Shown one piece after another: positions 34,059-43,063 of a stretch of DNA of 52,685 bases. The notes under the pieces were generated by a model, which was not told where the DNA came from, ran no database searches, and saw nothing but the letters and a program-made list of their open reading frames with translations. Origin of the DNA: Vibrio owensii CAIM 1854 = LMG 25443 (GTDB lineage Bacteria > Pseudomonadota > Gammaproteobacteria > Enterobacterales > Vibrionaceae). The first letter of the stretch is position 1, and the number at the start of each line of letters is the position of its first letter. Made by a program: the position numbers and the translations under genes. The stretch covers positions 1 through 52,685 of the forward strand of contig NZ_JPRD01000035.1 in assembly GCF_000817815.1 (NCBI RefSeq), given 5' to 3'.

Positions 34059-34472
34059 TTAATCGATGACACGAGCAATATTATCCCATTCAGAATGTTC
34101 TCTGGCGTATTCCATAAGACGCACCTGGTGATGGTTGAAATTTTCCATTTCGGCAACGTCGCCTTTTTCAAACGCGACGATCGCACAAAAGCTCAATGCA
34201 ATAAGCCAAATACACATCCCTGCCGCTTCTTGAGAAAACGTCCCCGACGAGTAGTTATGAGGGTTGTCGAGTGTGACTTGCGTATTCATAACTGGATAAG
34301 CGAACTTACCTCCGTTATCTAACGTAACAAACTCCCAATAGGCCCCGTCGTACTCTTTCAGAAATTCATCTGAAAAACGGTAGATCGAGTTTTCAAGGAA
34401 AACGAACTGTCGGGTAATGGATGGATAAAAATTCAGACGTTCCTGTTCAGAAACGATTGTAGCAGTAATCAT
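34059..34472 (-). CDS. ardB: ArdB/KlcA-type antirestriction protein
   Basis: This 137-aa protein matches the ArdB/KlcA family: ERLNFYPSITRQFVFLENSI at the start, then DGAYWEFVTLDNGGKFAYPV, NYSSGTFSQEAAGMCIWLIA and a short C-terminal helix. Family members protect incoming plasmid DNA from type I restriction without mimicking DNA. The start MITATIVSEQ was chosen because AAGGTGAT precedes it and similarity begins there; the open frame extends 33 residues further upstream. The gene fits the conjugative cargo of this segment and looks intact. Confidence 0.88.
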   Translation of the reverse strand: MITATIVSEQERLNFYPSITRQFVFLENSIYRFSDEFLKEYDGAYWEFVTLDNGGKFAYPVMNTQVTLDNPHNYSSGTFSQEAAGMCIWLIALSFCAIVAFEKGDVAEMENFNHHQVRLMEYAREHSEWDNIARVID

Positions 34473-34615
34473 AATGATCACCTTTGAATTGATGGATTGA
34501 CAACAAGCGAGGCTATCAATCATAATCTTGGGCTGCGACACCACTCGATTATGAATGGTTGCCTTCGCCAAGATTTACAACGTCTTATGCGCTGTGTGGT
34601 CATTATATTGGAGTA

Positions 34616-34650
34616 AAAAGAAGCCCGTCAACTTAATGATGGGCTTTTTT
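34616..34650. terminator. Bidirectional terminator at the edge of the accessory region
   Basis: AAGCCCGTC and GATGGGCTT pair over 9 bp with an 8-base loop. A six-T run follows on the plus strand, and AAAAAG precedes it, giving a U-run on the minus strand. It ends the DUF2913 gene transcript. Confidence 0.75.
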
Positions 34651-34664
34651 ATTGCCGTTTGCGA

Positions 34665-35276
34665 TTACGCTAGCTCTAGCGTGATTCGCACAAATTGCTC
34701 GTCTTGATACAACACTTCGTAGTTGAAGGTGTTATTCGCATAAATACTACCTAGGAACAACGAACGTTGGCTCATTGGCCCGCGGAAAAGCATCGAAATT
34801 GGTGCGATCAAGGCGTTATTGTCGTCGAAATGTTGGTTTAAGTTCTCTGACAACACACACAACAAGCAACCATGTTGGTCGTGGGAAAGATCCACATCTT
34901 CCGGACGAGAAAGTAGTACAGTTGTACCCAGCTTTTTCTCAACTTCATTGATCAACAGTAGGTAACTGTCGAGGTGAGGCTGTGGGTTTCCTGGTTTATC
35001 GGCACCTACACAACGTTCGAGTAAGGCTTCTAAATTGCCATTTTCCCCTTTTGCCTGTTGAGTCAGAGACTTTAATGGCTTTTTAATCAGTTTGTAGCGA
35101 TTGCTTTTTAGTTTCGGTTTTAACCACTTCTGGAGCAGGTCGTTACGTTCTTTTAAGGGGATAATTCGCGATGACGCGTGGATTTTGAAGTGCAGGTGTA
35201 ATAAAGCGTGCACCGCAAGTTCGCTAAGTAATTGATTAGCGTCCGCGGATTGTTTTGCCTGCTTAGAACTTTGCAT
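34665..35276 (-). CDS. DUF2913 family protein
   Basis: A 203-aa protein of the DUF2913 family, common in Vibrio and Photobacterium and without a known role. It has an N-terminal helix with LLSELAVHALLHLHFKIH, a basic segment (WLKPKLKSNRYKLIKKPLKS), VLLSRPEDVDLSHDQHGCLL and a final beta part (YEVLYQDEQFVRITLELA). It has no signal peptide, so it is probably cytoplasmic. It lies directly after the tRNA-Leu gene and has its own terminator. I take it as the first host gene on this side. Confidence 0.75.
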   Translation of the reverse strand: MQSSKQAKQSADANQLLSELAVHALLHLHFKIHASSRIIPLKERNDLLQKWLKPKLKSNRYKLIKKPLKSLTQQAKGENGNLEALLERCVGADKPGNPQPHLDSYLLLINEVEKKLGTTVLLSRPEDVDLSHDQHGCLLCVLSENLNQHFDDNNALIAPISMLFRGPMSQRSLFLGSIYANNTFNYEVLYQDEQFVRITLELA

Positions 35277-35307
35277 TACACTCTAAATTTCTTTGTAAAG
35301 AAAGGAA

Positions 35308-35391
35308 TGGTGCCGAGAGAGGGACTCGAACCCTCACACCAAAGGCACTAGCACCTCATGCTAGCGTGTCTACCAATTTCACCATCTCGGC
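35308..35391 (-). tRNA. tRNA-Leu (GAG)
   Basis: The minus strand folds as a leucine tRNA. The acceptor stem is GCCGAGA/TCTCGGC with encoded CCA. The D-loop is GGTGAAATTGGTAGACAC, the anticodon loop is ATGAGGT (anticodon GAG) and the T-arm is AGGGTTCGAGTCCCT. There is a short variable arm. It is complete. Confidence 0.96.
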
Positions 35392-35664
35392 ATCATGATG
35401 CTCTGAATACACAGAGGCTTCGGAATGAAGCGTTCCAAATTGTATATCCAAAATCCATAGATTGGCGAGAGCAAAATTGCTCATTTTTGGTCTTTGGTGT
35501 TCAACTGAACATTTATTGTTCATTTTTAGCCATTTCATCCTATCTTTCCCTCCTAATACCCCTATTTTCCCTACAAGTATGACCATAAAAAGGCATCTTT
35601 GCTTAAATTATGAACGCTTGAACGTTTGCGTAAATAAATGTGATGAAACTCTCGTTTTGATGGC

Positions 35665-35820
35665 TATACTTGCGACCCGTTTAAGCGGGAATTAGGGTTC
35701 GTTGTTCAGGACCCTTACCCATACAAGCCGTCACATGGAGCGAGATGAGTTACCAACTCTCTAGCAGTGAATGACCCCACGGACCGGACCAGCTACGTTC
35801 AATTGCTTGTATAAGGTAAA
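35665..35820 (+). promoter_or_regulatory. Promoter and structured leader of nupC
   Basis: TATACT at 35665-35670 is a good -10 element, with TGTGATGAAACTCTC (partial CRP-type site) about 25 bases upstream. The resulting leader would be about 275 bases. Long-range arms TTACC-C-ATACAAGC (35715-35728) and GCTTGTAT-AA-GGTAA (35805-35819) close a 105-base domain. Inside it are GAGTT-ACC-AACTC (35747-35759) and GGACCGGACC. It resembles a riboswitch-like or protein-bound leader, but I do not recognise a known class. Confidence 0.5.
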
Positions 35821-35826
35821 AATAAG

Positions 35827-35943
35827 ATGTCGAACTATCCGTTCTTCCTCCAATCTGGATCTGCGAGTGCATGGTCACTCGATACGTTGTCTCTTTCTTC
35901 TGCCAATGCTTTTGGCGCTCCTTTCTTTTTCAACGTTCAGTAG
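35827..35943 (+). CDS. Candidate small ORF in the nupC leader
   Basis: A 38-aa frame (MSNYPFFLQSGSASAWSLDT, ending FGAPFFFNVQ) that begins just after the structured leader and stops 9 bases before nupC. The ribosome site is weak (AAGGTAAAAATAAG). Its position suggests a leader peptide or translational coupling; it may also be chance. Confidence 0.4.
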   Translation: MSNYPFFLQSGSASAWSLDTLSLSSANAFGAPFFFNVQ

Positions 35944-35952
35944 GTCCGATTC

Positions 35953-37161
35953 ATGAGTGTTCTATTTAGTCTATTTGGTATTGTTGCACTACTAGGTTGT
36001 GCGTTCCTGCTGTCAGAGAGCCGTTCTTCAATCAATTGGAAAACCGTGTCTCGAGCATTGTTGCTTCAAATGGGTTTTGCAGCTTTAGTGCTTTATTTCC
36101 CTTGGGGGCAAGCTGCACTGGCGAGTTTGAGTAGTGGTGTTGCAGGGTTATTAAGTTTTGCCGATGAAGGCATCAAATTCCTCTTTGGTGACCTTGCTTC
36201 TACTGGCTTCATCTTCGCGGTTCGCGTTCTTCCTATCATTATCTTCTTCAGCGCTCTTATCTCTGCCCTTTACTACTTGGGCATCATGCAAAAAGTGATT
36301 CAATTTATCGGTGGTGCAATCCAAAAATTCTTGGGTACCAGCAAAGCAGAATCTCTTGTTGCAACAGGTAACATCTTCCTATCTCAAGGCGAATCGCCAC
36401 TTCTTATCCGTCCTTTCTTGCAAAACATGACTCGTTCAGAACTGTTCGCGGTAATGGCGGGTGGTATGGCATCAGTAGCGGGTAGTGTTCTAGGTGGTTA
36501 CGCAGGTTTAGGTGTAGAGCTGAAATACCTAATCGCAGCAAGCTTCATGGCAGCACCAGGTAGCTTGTTGATGGCAAAAATCATTGTGCCAGAGCGTCAA
36601 ACACCTAGCGATTACAACAACATCGAATTGGACAAGTCTGAAGAGAGCAATGTGATCGACGCGCTAGCAAGCGGTGCAATGGGCGGTATGAAAGTCGCGG
36701 TTGCGGTAGGTACAATGCTGATCGCGTTTGTGAGTGTGATTGCGATGGTGAACACCGGTCTGGAAAACCTAGGCGAAATGTTCGGCTTTGCGGGTATAAC
36801 GCTACAGGCAATCTTTGGCTACCTATTTGCTCCTCTTGCTTGGTTGATTGGTGTGCCTAGTCACGAAGTTCTAGCGGCTGGTTCTTACATCGGTCAGAAA
36901 ATCGTAATGAACGAATTCGTGGCATTCATCGACTTCGTACAACATAAAGCAACACTGACTGAACACACACAAGTGATCATCACGTTTGCGCTGTGTGGTT
37001 TCGCAAACATCGGTTCTATTGCCATTCAACTTGGTTCTATCGGTGTGATGGCTCCAGAGCGTCGTAAAGACGTAGCGAACATGGGTTTGAAAGCAGTAGC
37101 AGCAGGCACGCTAGCTAACCTAATGAGTGCATGTTTGGCGGGTATCTTTATCTCGCTATAA
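35953..37161 (+). CDS. nupC: Concentrative nucleoside transporter (CNT/NupC family)
   Basis: A 402-aa inner-membrane protein with about eight transmembrane segments and two re-entrant hairpins, which takes up nucleosides with a cation gradient. The CNT signature G-x-K-x3-N-E-F-V-A is present as GQKIVMNEFVAF (about residue 315), and the substrate loop reads SQGESPLLIRPF (about residue 150). It has the usual CNT length of about 400 aa. The structure of the V. cholerae relative shows Na+ coupling; the same is likely here. A long structured leader precedes it and a terminator follows. Confidence 0.92.
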   Translation: MSVLFSLFGIVALLGCAFLLSESRSSINWKTVSRALLLQMGFAALVLYFPWGQAALASLSSGVAGLLSFADEGIKFLFGDLASTGFIFAVRVLPIIIFFSALISALYYLGIMQKVIQFIGGAIQKFLGTSKAESLVATGNIFLSQGESPLLIRPFLQNMTRSELFAVMAGGMASVAGSVLGGYAGLGVELKYLIAASFMAAPGSLLMAKIIVPERQTPSDYNNIELDKSEESNVIDALASGAMGGMKVAVAVGTMLIAFVSVIAMVNTGLENLGEMFGFAGITLQAIFGYLFAPLAWLIGVPSHEVLAAGSYIGQKIVMNEFVAFIDFVQHKATLTEHTQVIITFALCGFANIGSIAIQLGSIGVMAPERRKDVANMGLKAVAAGTLANLMSACLAGIFISL

Positions 37162-37191
37162 AGGAATGCCAGCACATAAAATACTTTAATG

Positions 37192-37220
37192 AAACCCGCC
37201 AATTTGGTGGGTTTTATTTT
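37192..37220 (+). terminator. nupC terminator
   Basis: AAACCCGCC and GGTGGGTTT pair over 9 bp (one G-T pair) with a 5-base loop, then TATTTTATT. Confidence 0.8.
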
Positions 37221-37371
37221 ATTAGGCTACCGAATGAGAGGTTGGTTAAATATTTAAGAGTACATCGCTCTGTATTATTCATTTCTGAGTCATTTGCTCC
37301 TTATATCGAATAGTATTGCCGTACGGTTTGGGCTTACTTTCTAATTTGTTAATATGACAAGGAGGAAGAGC

Positions 37372-38661
37372 GTGACGTCAAAAGTCGTATCGGTGGTGCT
37401 TGCCGATAGAGAGCGGACAGGGCTAGGGCCTCTCACAGAAACATGTTGTAAATCGGTCACGCAGTTTGCGGGATCTCATCGTTTGATTGATTTTGCCTTG
37501 AGCAATCTGATTCAGGCAGGCGTTAAACGAAATCTGGTTTTGACCCGCTTTCATTGTGCTGCGTTGAACACTCACATTGAGCAGGCGTGGCAAAACTATC
37601 AAGCACGCATTGAACTGCTTGAGCCGACTTATCCTCAAACTACTTATCCTCAGACTCGGCTTTTGCCTGCATTGGAACAAAATTGGACCGATGTACTGTT
37701 GCAGAATCTTGATTCGATTAATCATCCGACCGATGAGCATGTATTGTTGGTTGGTGGTGAGCAAATTCATCGCAACTACATTGCCTCGTTACTTCAATAC
37801 CACCAAATCCAGAAAGCAGAACTGACTTTGGTTGTCGTACAGGTGCCAATCGAGCAAGCCTCGAAATATCATGTCGTAGAACTGGATGCTCAACGTCAAG
37901 TTGTGAGTATTCAACATCAACCAGAACATCCTGCAGAAATACCAAACAAGCCGGGCTTTGCCATGGTGCTGACAGAGAACTATCTCTTCCAACGTCCAGT
38001 GTTAGTAAAGGGATTGTTTACCAACGCGAAAAAGCTCGATGGTCAGCATGATCTGACTAAGGATATTGTTGGTCTAATGGCTCGTCGTGTGAAGGTTGAG
38101 TTGTTTGATCTCGGAGTTCTTTATTCAGAGCAAACGCCTATGTATTGGCATGGATTGAATAACGTTGACGACTATTGGCGTGCACAAATGATGTTGTTGA
38201 CGGAAAACCACCGTTTGAAAAAATCTCAATCAGAGCCGCTATTAAGTGAAAAAGCGCAGTCAGATAGACCTTGTCAACGCAATGAAATTGACGGCATTAA
38301 AGTGCGCATTAAAGACAGTTACATCGCGTCAGGGTGCAACATTGAAGGGGCTTGTTCTATCCGCTCAGTGATTGGTGTTGACTGTGACTTGGGCAGAAAC
38401 AGTATCCTGCATGAAGCGGTGCTTATGGGGCGCTGCCAAGTTGGGGCGAATAGCCGAATTACCCGTGCAATCATTGAAGAGGATGTTCATATTGCTCCGG
38501 GCACGGTCATTGGAGAAAAGCCGGAAAAAGACAGTAAGCAATTCTTCATTACCGAGGGGGGACTTGTGGTGATCCCAAGGGGCAGTCGCGTCGGGTTTGA
38601 AAGTGAACTTGCGCCTCTGCACGAGAATTACCCCGAAGGCGTTACAGCCAACACTTTCTAA
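37372..38661 (+). CDS. GlgC-like protein with degenerate nucleotide-binding motif
   Basis: A 429-aa relative of ADP-glucose pyrophosphorylase. The fold is kept: RLIDFALSNLIQAGVKRNLV (about 40-59), a sugar-phosphate region, WHGLNNVDDYWRAQMMLL (about 260-277) and a C-terminal left-handed beta-helix (ASGCNIEGACSIRSVIGVDC onwards). The N-terminal glycine-rich loop, LAGGRGxRLxxLT in active enzymes, reads LADRERTGLGPLTE, and KPAVPFGG reads CKSVTQFAG. Catalysis is therefore doubtful; it may be a regulatory or remodelled paralogue. I chose GTG 37372 because GGAGG stands 6 bases before it; the ATG at 37354 overlaps that site. Confidence 0.8.
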   Translation: MTSKVVSVVLADRERTGLGPLTETCCKSVTQFAGSHRLIDFALSNLIQAGVKRNLVLTRFHCAALNTHIEQAWQNYQARIELLEPTYPQTTYPQTRLLPALEQNWTDVLLQNLDSINHPTDEHVLLVGGEQIHRNYIASLLQYHQIQKAELTLVVVQVPIEQASKYHVVELDAQRQVVSIQHQPEHPAEIPNKPGFAMVLTENYLFQRPVLVKGLFTNAKKLDGQHDLTKDIVGLMARRVKVELFDLGVLYSEQTPMYWHGLNNVDDYWRAQMMLLTENHRLKKSQSEPLLSEKAQSDRPCQRNEIDGIKVRIKDSYIASGCNIEGACSIRSVIGVDCDLGRNSILHEAVLMGRCQVGANSRITRAIIEEDVHIAPGTVIGEKPEKDSKQFFITEGGLVVIPRGSRVGFESELAPLHENYPEGVTANTF

Positions 38662-38773
38662 TAAAGGTATGGTGGTTTCTAAAGAAGGTTCTACCAAAAG
38701 ACAATTTGTTGTCTATTCTAATTTATAAAGATAAATAAAATTCTAAATTACAATAAGTTGGCTAGGAGAGAGC

Positions 38774-39568
38774 ATGCAGTTTGAACGCGCTCATTTTGCA
38801 GATGCACTAAAACATTTCAGGAAAAAATCTAAATATTCGCAAGATGCCTTGGCCGAGTTACTTTCTTCCGCTCATCGTGTGTTTTCAAGTTTGAATCAAG
38901 CCACACTCAGTCAGTGGGAAAGGGGGCGAATAGAACCGACACTGTTACGTCGCCTAGGTATCGCTCACTTCTTTCAACAGCCCTATCATTATGATGAGCA
39001 AGAGCTAAAAAGCGTCAAGAAGGCACTGCAACATCCGGTGAATTTTCAGAACTTAAGCACTGTGTACGATTATGAGATTACTCATCGTAGCCATGTCGCT
39101 TTTGAAAAGCTGGACGAAGATGACAAACAGTTGATTTGTGAGTCACATCATCGGCAAAACGGCAGTGCGGTGACGGATACATTAGACGCTCTGCATCTCA
39201 CGCAACCAAAGGTATTTTGCTTCTACTACAAAAAAATGCTGGTGGGGCACATTCTTTATGAACAAAAGCAGAACGCGATTTATCTGGTGAGTGTGGTGTT
39301 CCTCACTAAAACCATCCGAACGGCATTGCTTTCCCATATTGCTGAAATCAGTAAAGGTTTGACGGTTTACTTCCCGATCCGAGACCACAGTTTGAATCAG
39401 TTTATGGAAGACTGCTTTTTAGAGAAGTGTTGTTATAGCCACAGCGTCACGTTTTATGCAGGGACCAGTGAGCAGTTTTTTGAGAATCCGATGATCTTAA
39501 GCGTCATGCAAGGGTTTCAGGACTTTCGCTTAGTACGCTACGAGCAGGTAACAAAAAAGCAGAGTTAA
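38774..39568 (+). CDS. XRE-type DNA-binding regulator
   Basis: A 264-aa protein. Residues 8-65 form a Cro/C1-type helix-turn-helix (LKHFRKKSKYSQDALAELLS, then NQATLSQWERGRIEPTLLRR). The rest has an alpha/beta pattern (KVFCFYYKKMLVGHILYEQ, YLVSVVFLTKTIRTALLSHI) that recalls an acetyltransferase-like ligand domain, but no acetyl-CoA motif is clear. GAGAG stands 6 bases before the ATG. It is alone on its strand between the GlgC-like gene and a convergent DUF3541 gene, so it does not betray its target. Confidence 0.75.
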   Translation: MQFERAHFADALKHFRKKSKYSQDALAELLSSAHRVFSSLNQATLSQWERGRIEPTLLRRLGIAHFFQQPYHYDEQELKSVKKALQHPVNFQNLSTVYDYEITHRSHVAFEKLDEDDKQLICESHHRQNGSAVTDTLDALHLTQPKVFCFYYKKMLVGHILYEQKQNAIYLVSVVFLTKTIRTALLSHIAEISKGLTVYFPIRDHSLNQFMEDCFLEKCCYSHSVTFYAGTSEQFFENPMILSVMQGFQDFRLVRYEQVTKKQS

Positions 39569-39581
39569 CCACTCTGCTTTT
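39555..39581. terminator. Terminator shared by convergent genes
   Basis: AAAAGCAGAG/CTCTGCTTTT is a perfect 10-bp stem with a 7-base loop. The left arm contains the end of the regulator gene. It can serve both the regulator and the DUF3541 gene. Confidence 0.85.
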
Positions 39582-39601
39582 TATTTATTACTGTTGTTCG
39601 T

Positions 39602-40702
39602 TTATCGCGACTGTTCGGTCTTCTTTGGCATGAGACCATAAGGCAGGGATTCAAAGGCGTAAGGCTGGTTTTTCACTGTCGGTGCTTGATGCACACCTTG
39701 CCAATCAAGCAGCATAATCGCCAGTACGTTGCGGTGTTCTCCGTATTTTAGATCGTAATCGCCTTCTACAGAGGGAATCATGCCTTGTTCGGTATTGATG
39801 GCGCCTTGAATCGCCTGACGTGTTTTATCAACCACTGGATCGTCATCCAAACCAGCCAACAAGAAAGTAATCCCAACCTCCGCTATCACGTCTTCTTTTG
39901 AACGCAGGATGATGGTGTCGATGTTGTCGCGAAAGTAGTCATAAATCCATTGATGATCCGCTTCATTCACCTGCTTTTGGTAGTATTGAGAATCGCCAAA
40001 GATGATGTGCGTCATGCCATAAATTTTGTTGCTGTATTGCTGAGGCGACAGCTTCTTGTCTTGGCTATCAGGATACGTGCTACGGAAGGCTTTAGTAAAC
40101 TGAGCCACCACATCTTGCTCTCCAAGTTGCCGTAACCAATACACCTGATTCGCTAACTGCGCAGCCCATGCTTCAATCATCTCTGGATCAGTGGCGTATC
40201 GAGAGAAATCATAGCGGCGCAAGACACTTCTCAAGGTCTTATCTTGCTTGTGTTTTAGGCCATATTCATCTGCTCTGGCCATTGCCCCTAGCAAATCCAC
40301 ACCTAAATAAAAATATTCTGGCTGATGCTTGGTCACGGTATAGCGGCGCTGACCCCTTTCATCTTCTTGGTCGTGGTAATTCGCGAGGCGCTCTTCTGAA
40401 TAGAGGAAGATCTGTTCTTGAGTGGTGACATCGCTGGCAAAATGGTTCAGGCGACTGGCGACTTGTGCCATGTCTGTCCAAACGGCTGGAAGGTATTTGT
40501 CATCTAAGGTTTGGCGATACATTCGAAGGCCAAAGTGCCCTTCACGAAACGCAGGTAGTGTGTAGAGCCGCGATTCATAGGTATCTTTAATTAACTGAGC
40601 GGATTGTGAATAGGTCAAAACAGGAGACTCTTGCGCGGCTTGCACTTGGAAAGCCAGTGAGCATGAAAGCAACACGGCTAAGCTGAGAGGTTTGATACGC
40701 AT
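39602..40702 (-). CDS. DUF3541 family exported protein
   Basis: A 366-aa protein with a signal peptide (MRIKPLSLAVLLSCSLAFQV with cleavage after VQA), so it is probably periplasmic. The mature part is helical and rich in Tyr and Gln (YSQSAQLIKDTYESRLYTLP, QWIYDYFRDNIDTIILR, DLKYGEHRNVLAIMLLDWQG), as in the DUF3541 family of Vibrio; the helical-repeat appearance suggests an alpha/alpha-barrel. The start at the second ATG of ATGTTTATG is preferred because ACGGA stands at the right distance; the first ATG (40708) adds two residues. Function is unknown. Confidence 0.75.
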   Translation of the reverse strand: MRIKPLSLAVLLSCSLAFQVQAAQESPVLTYSQSAQLIKDTYESRLYTLPAFREGHFGLRMYRQTLDDKYLPAVWTDMAQVASRLNHFASDVTTQEQIFLYSEERLANYHDQEDERGQRRYTVTKHQPEYFYLGVDLLGAMARADEYGLKHKQDKTLRSVLRRYDFSRYATDPEMIEAWAAQLANQVYWLRQLGEQDVVAQFTKAFRSTYPDSQDKKLSPQQYSNKIYGMTHIIFGDSQYYQKQVNEADHQWIYDYFRDNIDTIILRSKEDVIAEVGITFLLAGLDDDPVVDKTRQAIQGAINTEQGMIPSVEGDYDLKYGEHRNVLAIMLLDWQGVHQAPTVKNQPYAFESLPYGLMPKKTEQSR

Positions 40703-40771
40703 AAACACATTCCGTTAGAAAGCTAGAATTCAAACCTACCATCAATGCTTATTTGCTATGTAATAACTCAG

Positions 40772-41380
40772 TCAATAGTTGGTCACGATATGGCGGAAAG
40801 TCAGATTAATACGTTCGCCTTTTGGTTTGGCTGTTTTTGGCACTGCATGCTTCCAGTGGTGCTGAAGCTCACCTGCCATAATAAGTAAGGAACCATGGCT
40901 AAGTTCATATTCTATTTGGGTTTTACAATGTAAATTTCGCAGTAAAAATCGACGGGTTTCACCGAGGTTAATCGATGCGATAACAGGATTTTTCCCTAGT
41001 TCTGGCTCGTTGTCTTGGTGCCATCCCATGGAGTCTTGTCCATTGCGATATAAGTTGGCTAATACTGAGTTGAACTGCACTTCAGCGATGGCCTCACTGC
41101 GCGCTTTTAATTCGGTCAGTTCAGGAGTCCAAGGATGTGGTGCCATGGTTAATCCTGAATAGGTGTAATCCACATCGCCATGCCAAGCTTGCAAGCGAGG
41201 TTGCAAGACAGAACGACCAAACATCATGATGCTTTCTTGTTGCCAAGGTAAGGTGGAGTGGAGTTGCGAAAAGTAGCGATCAGCGTCTAATTGACTCAGA
41301 AAGTTAGGATCATAGTAGATCTTGCCCTGTGCTACTTCTTGCCAAAATGAGCTTTTAAATAAATCACCTTGTACTTGCAT
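40772..41380 (-). CDS. alkB: AlkB-family 2-oxoglutarate/Fe(II) dioxygenase
   Basis: A 202-aa oxidative DNA or RNA dealkylase. The iron ligands are visible as His121-x-Asp123 (GWHQDNEPELG) and His178 (HHWKHAVPK), and the 2-oxoglutarate arginines as Arg190 and Arg196 (ERINLTFRHI). The YSGLTMAPHPWTPEL and FNSVLANLYRNGQDSMGWHQ segments match the ALKBH2-like branch found in Vibrio. It should remove methyl groups from bases. It lies alone on its strand, 64 bases from the DUF3541 gene start. Confidence 0.9.
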   Translation of the reverse strand: MQVQGDLFKSSFWQEVAQGKIYYDPNFLSQLDADRYFSQLHSTLPWQQESIMMFGRSVLQPRLQAWHGDVDYTYSGLTMAPHPWTPELTELKARSEAIAEVQFNSVLANLYRNGQDSMGWHQDNEPELGKNPVIASINLGETRRFLLRNLHCKTQIEYELSHGSLLIMAGELQHHWKHAVPKTAKPKGERINLTFRHIVTNY

Positions 41381-41521
41381 CTCACTTTACCTGTCTCATT
41401 TATAAAAAGGTTCGATATTTATTACCTTTCCGATAAGTATTGGTTATTCTTAAATTAAATAAGTATTTTAACAATAAATATAACGCTTCGTGGCGAATCG
41501 CTACGAGCTAGTGGGGAACAA

Positions 41522-42880
41522 ATGCGTTATTCACCCAGAAAACAGTGTTATTTTGCATTGTTCTTCCTCACTTTTTTTGCCTTGTCTGTTGGGGTTATCG
41601 AGCTGTTGCACCGAAACCAGCAAAACCTCCATCAAGAGCGAGTTCAAGTTGAGGCCAAAGAACAACTTTCCATTCTCCGTTCCAATTTGGAAGCGGAACT
41701 CATGGCTGACATCTACAACGCGAGCACACTTGCCACTCTCATCACTTTGCTACCCAACGAAGAAGAGCGCAAGCTGAATATCGCGGTTAACCGTATCCTG
41801 AACAAGAGTAAGCGCATTTCCGTTATTGGCATCGCGGAAAACGACATCGTTCGTTACCTCTTTCCTCTTCAAGGCAATGAGAGCGTTTTAGGTCTCGATT
41901 ATCGCACCGTCCCTGAACAGTGGGTCCAAGTACAAAAGGCCAAAGACATTGAAGAGATATTCATAGCGGGACCAGTTAAGTTGGTGCAAGGCGGGTTAGG
42001 GCTGATTGTGCGAGTGCCTGTTTTTCGAGATCCGCCTTTCAATGATGATTATTGGGGGGTGATCAGCGCTGTTATTGACTTTGATAGCTTGCTCCGTGAA
42101 ACCGGTGTGATTGATTTCTCTTACCGCTATCACATGACTATCAGCGGTTACGACAGTGGAGGTGAATTCGGTGATGTGTTTTTCGGCAAGCCAAGCAAAA
42201 GCGGGCAAATATACGCAAAAGAGCAGGTTCACTTCCCATACGGAGGATGGAGCCTCGCCGTTTACTCGGATGACCGGTTAGAGCAGCAAGTGCCTTGGTA
42301 TATTTTACAATTGGCTCGCTTAGTCGGTTATCCCATCGTGTTAGCGATGAGTATTGCGTTGATTGTGATTTATCGCTTATACATCGTCGCCGATAGCCGA
42401 GCGTTGCACGATGAGCTAACGCAATTGCCAAATCGACGCTACTTTATGCAGTCATACAAGCAACAGTTCGAAATTGCGAAGCGCTACAAAAAGCGTTACA
42501 GCTTCGCTTTGATCAACATCGATCTCGACCATTTCAAACACATTAATGATACCTATGGCCATGATGCGGGTGATAAAGTGCTGGTGGCGTGTGCGGAGAG
42601 GATCAAAAGTAGTCTGCGTCGATCTGACATCGTGGCGCGGATGGGCGGTGATGAGTTCTTGGTGGTTGTACACAATCCAAAGACGGAAGAGAACATTCAA
42701 GCCTTGTTGAAGAAACTGAGATTTGCATTGTGCTCAACGCCAGTTATCTATGAGGAAGAGTTGATCTATTTACGAACCAGTATGGGGTACGCCATGTTCG
42801 ACCCAGAAATGACCTCACCGCAGCAGATGATGAAAATCGCAGACGAGCGTATGTATCAACAAAAACACTATGGAGGGTAG
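41522..42880 (+). CDS. Membrane diguanylate cyclase (GGDEF)
   Basis: A 452-aa protein that makes cyclic di-GMP. A first membrane segment (residues about 9-29) and a second (about 260-285) flank a periplasmic sensor of about 230 residues. The cytoplasmic C-terminus is a full GGDEF domain, with the active loop ARMGGDEFLVVVHN at about residue 374 and DHFKHINDTYGHDAGD before it. The inhibitory I-site R-x-x-D is present five residues upstream (RRSD), so product feedback is expected. The sensor resembles a CHASE-like ligand domain; its signal is unknown. A terminator follows, then the qrr locus. Confidence 0.9.
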   Translation: MRYSPRKQCYFALFFLTFFALSVGVIELLHRNQQNLHQERVQVEAKEQLSILRSNLEAELMADIYNASTLATLITLLPNEEERKLNIAVNRILNKSKRISVIGIAENDIVRYLFPLQGNESVLGLDYRTVPEQWVQVQKAKDIEEIFIAGPVKLVQGGLGLIVRVPVFRDPPFNDDYWGVISAVIDFDSLLRETGVIDFSYRYHMTISGYDSGGEFGDVFFGKPSKSGQIYAKEQVHFPYGGWSLAVYSDDRLEQQVPWYILQLARLVGYPIVLAMSIALIVIYRLYIVADSRALHDELTQLPNRRYFMQSYKQQFEIAKRYKKRYSFALINIDLDHFKHINDTYGHDAGDKVLVACAERIKSSLRRSDIVARMGGDEFLVVVHNPKTEENIQALLKKLRFALCSTPVIYEEELIYLRTSMGYAMFDPEMTSPQQMMKIADERMYQQKHYGG

Positions 42881-42949
42881 CGTTTTAAACAAAGTAGGCT
42901 TGCAAAGCAACGTCTATAAGTGAAATGCAACGTTAGAATACAGACAGTT

Positions 42950-42976
42950 AGAGCCTCGTATACCTACGGGGCTTTT
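42950..42976 (+). terminator. Terminator after the diguanylate cyclase gene
   Basis: AGCCTCGTA/TACGGGGCT (one G-T pair) with a 4-base loop, followed by TTTTTC. Confidence 0.8.
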
Positions 42977-43063
42977 TCATTTTGACAGTCTTTCTTATTT
43001 AAACGCTGATTTGCTGATAAAGGGATTAGTAGCAATGTGTGCAGTAGCATATTTTGCATTGAT

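Noticed and set aside
35308..35391. tRNA-Leu as the integration site of the accessory region
   Set aside because: No copy of the tRNA 3' end was found at the other side of the accessory DNA, and the DUF2913 host gene lies in between.
35356..35586. Minus-strand ORF of 76 aa
   Set aside because: It runs into the tRNA-Leu gene and has no ribosome site or family features.
37354..37371. ATG start for the GlgC-like gene
   Set aside because: It overlaps the GGAGG ribosome site that serves the GTG at 37372.
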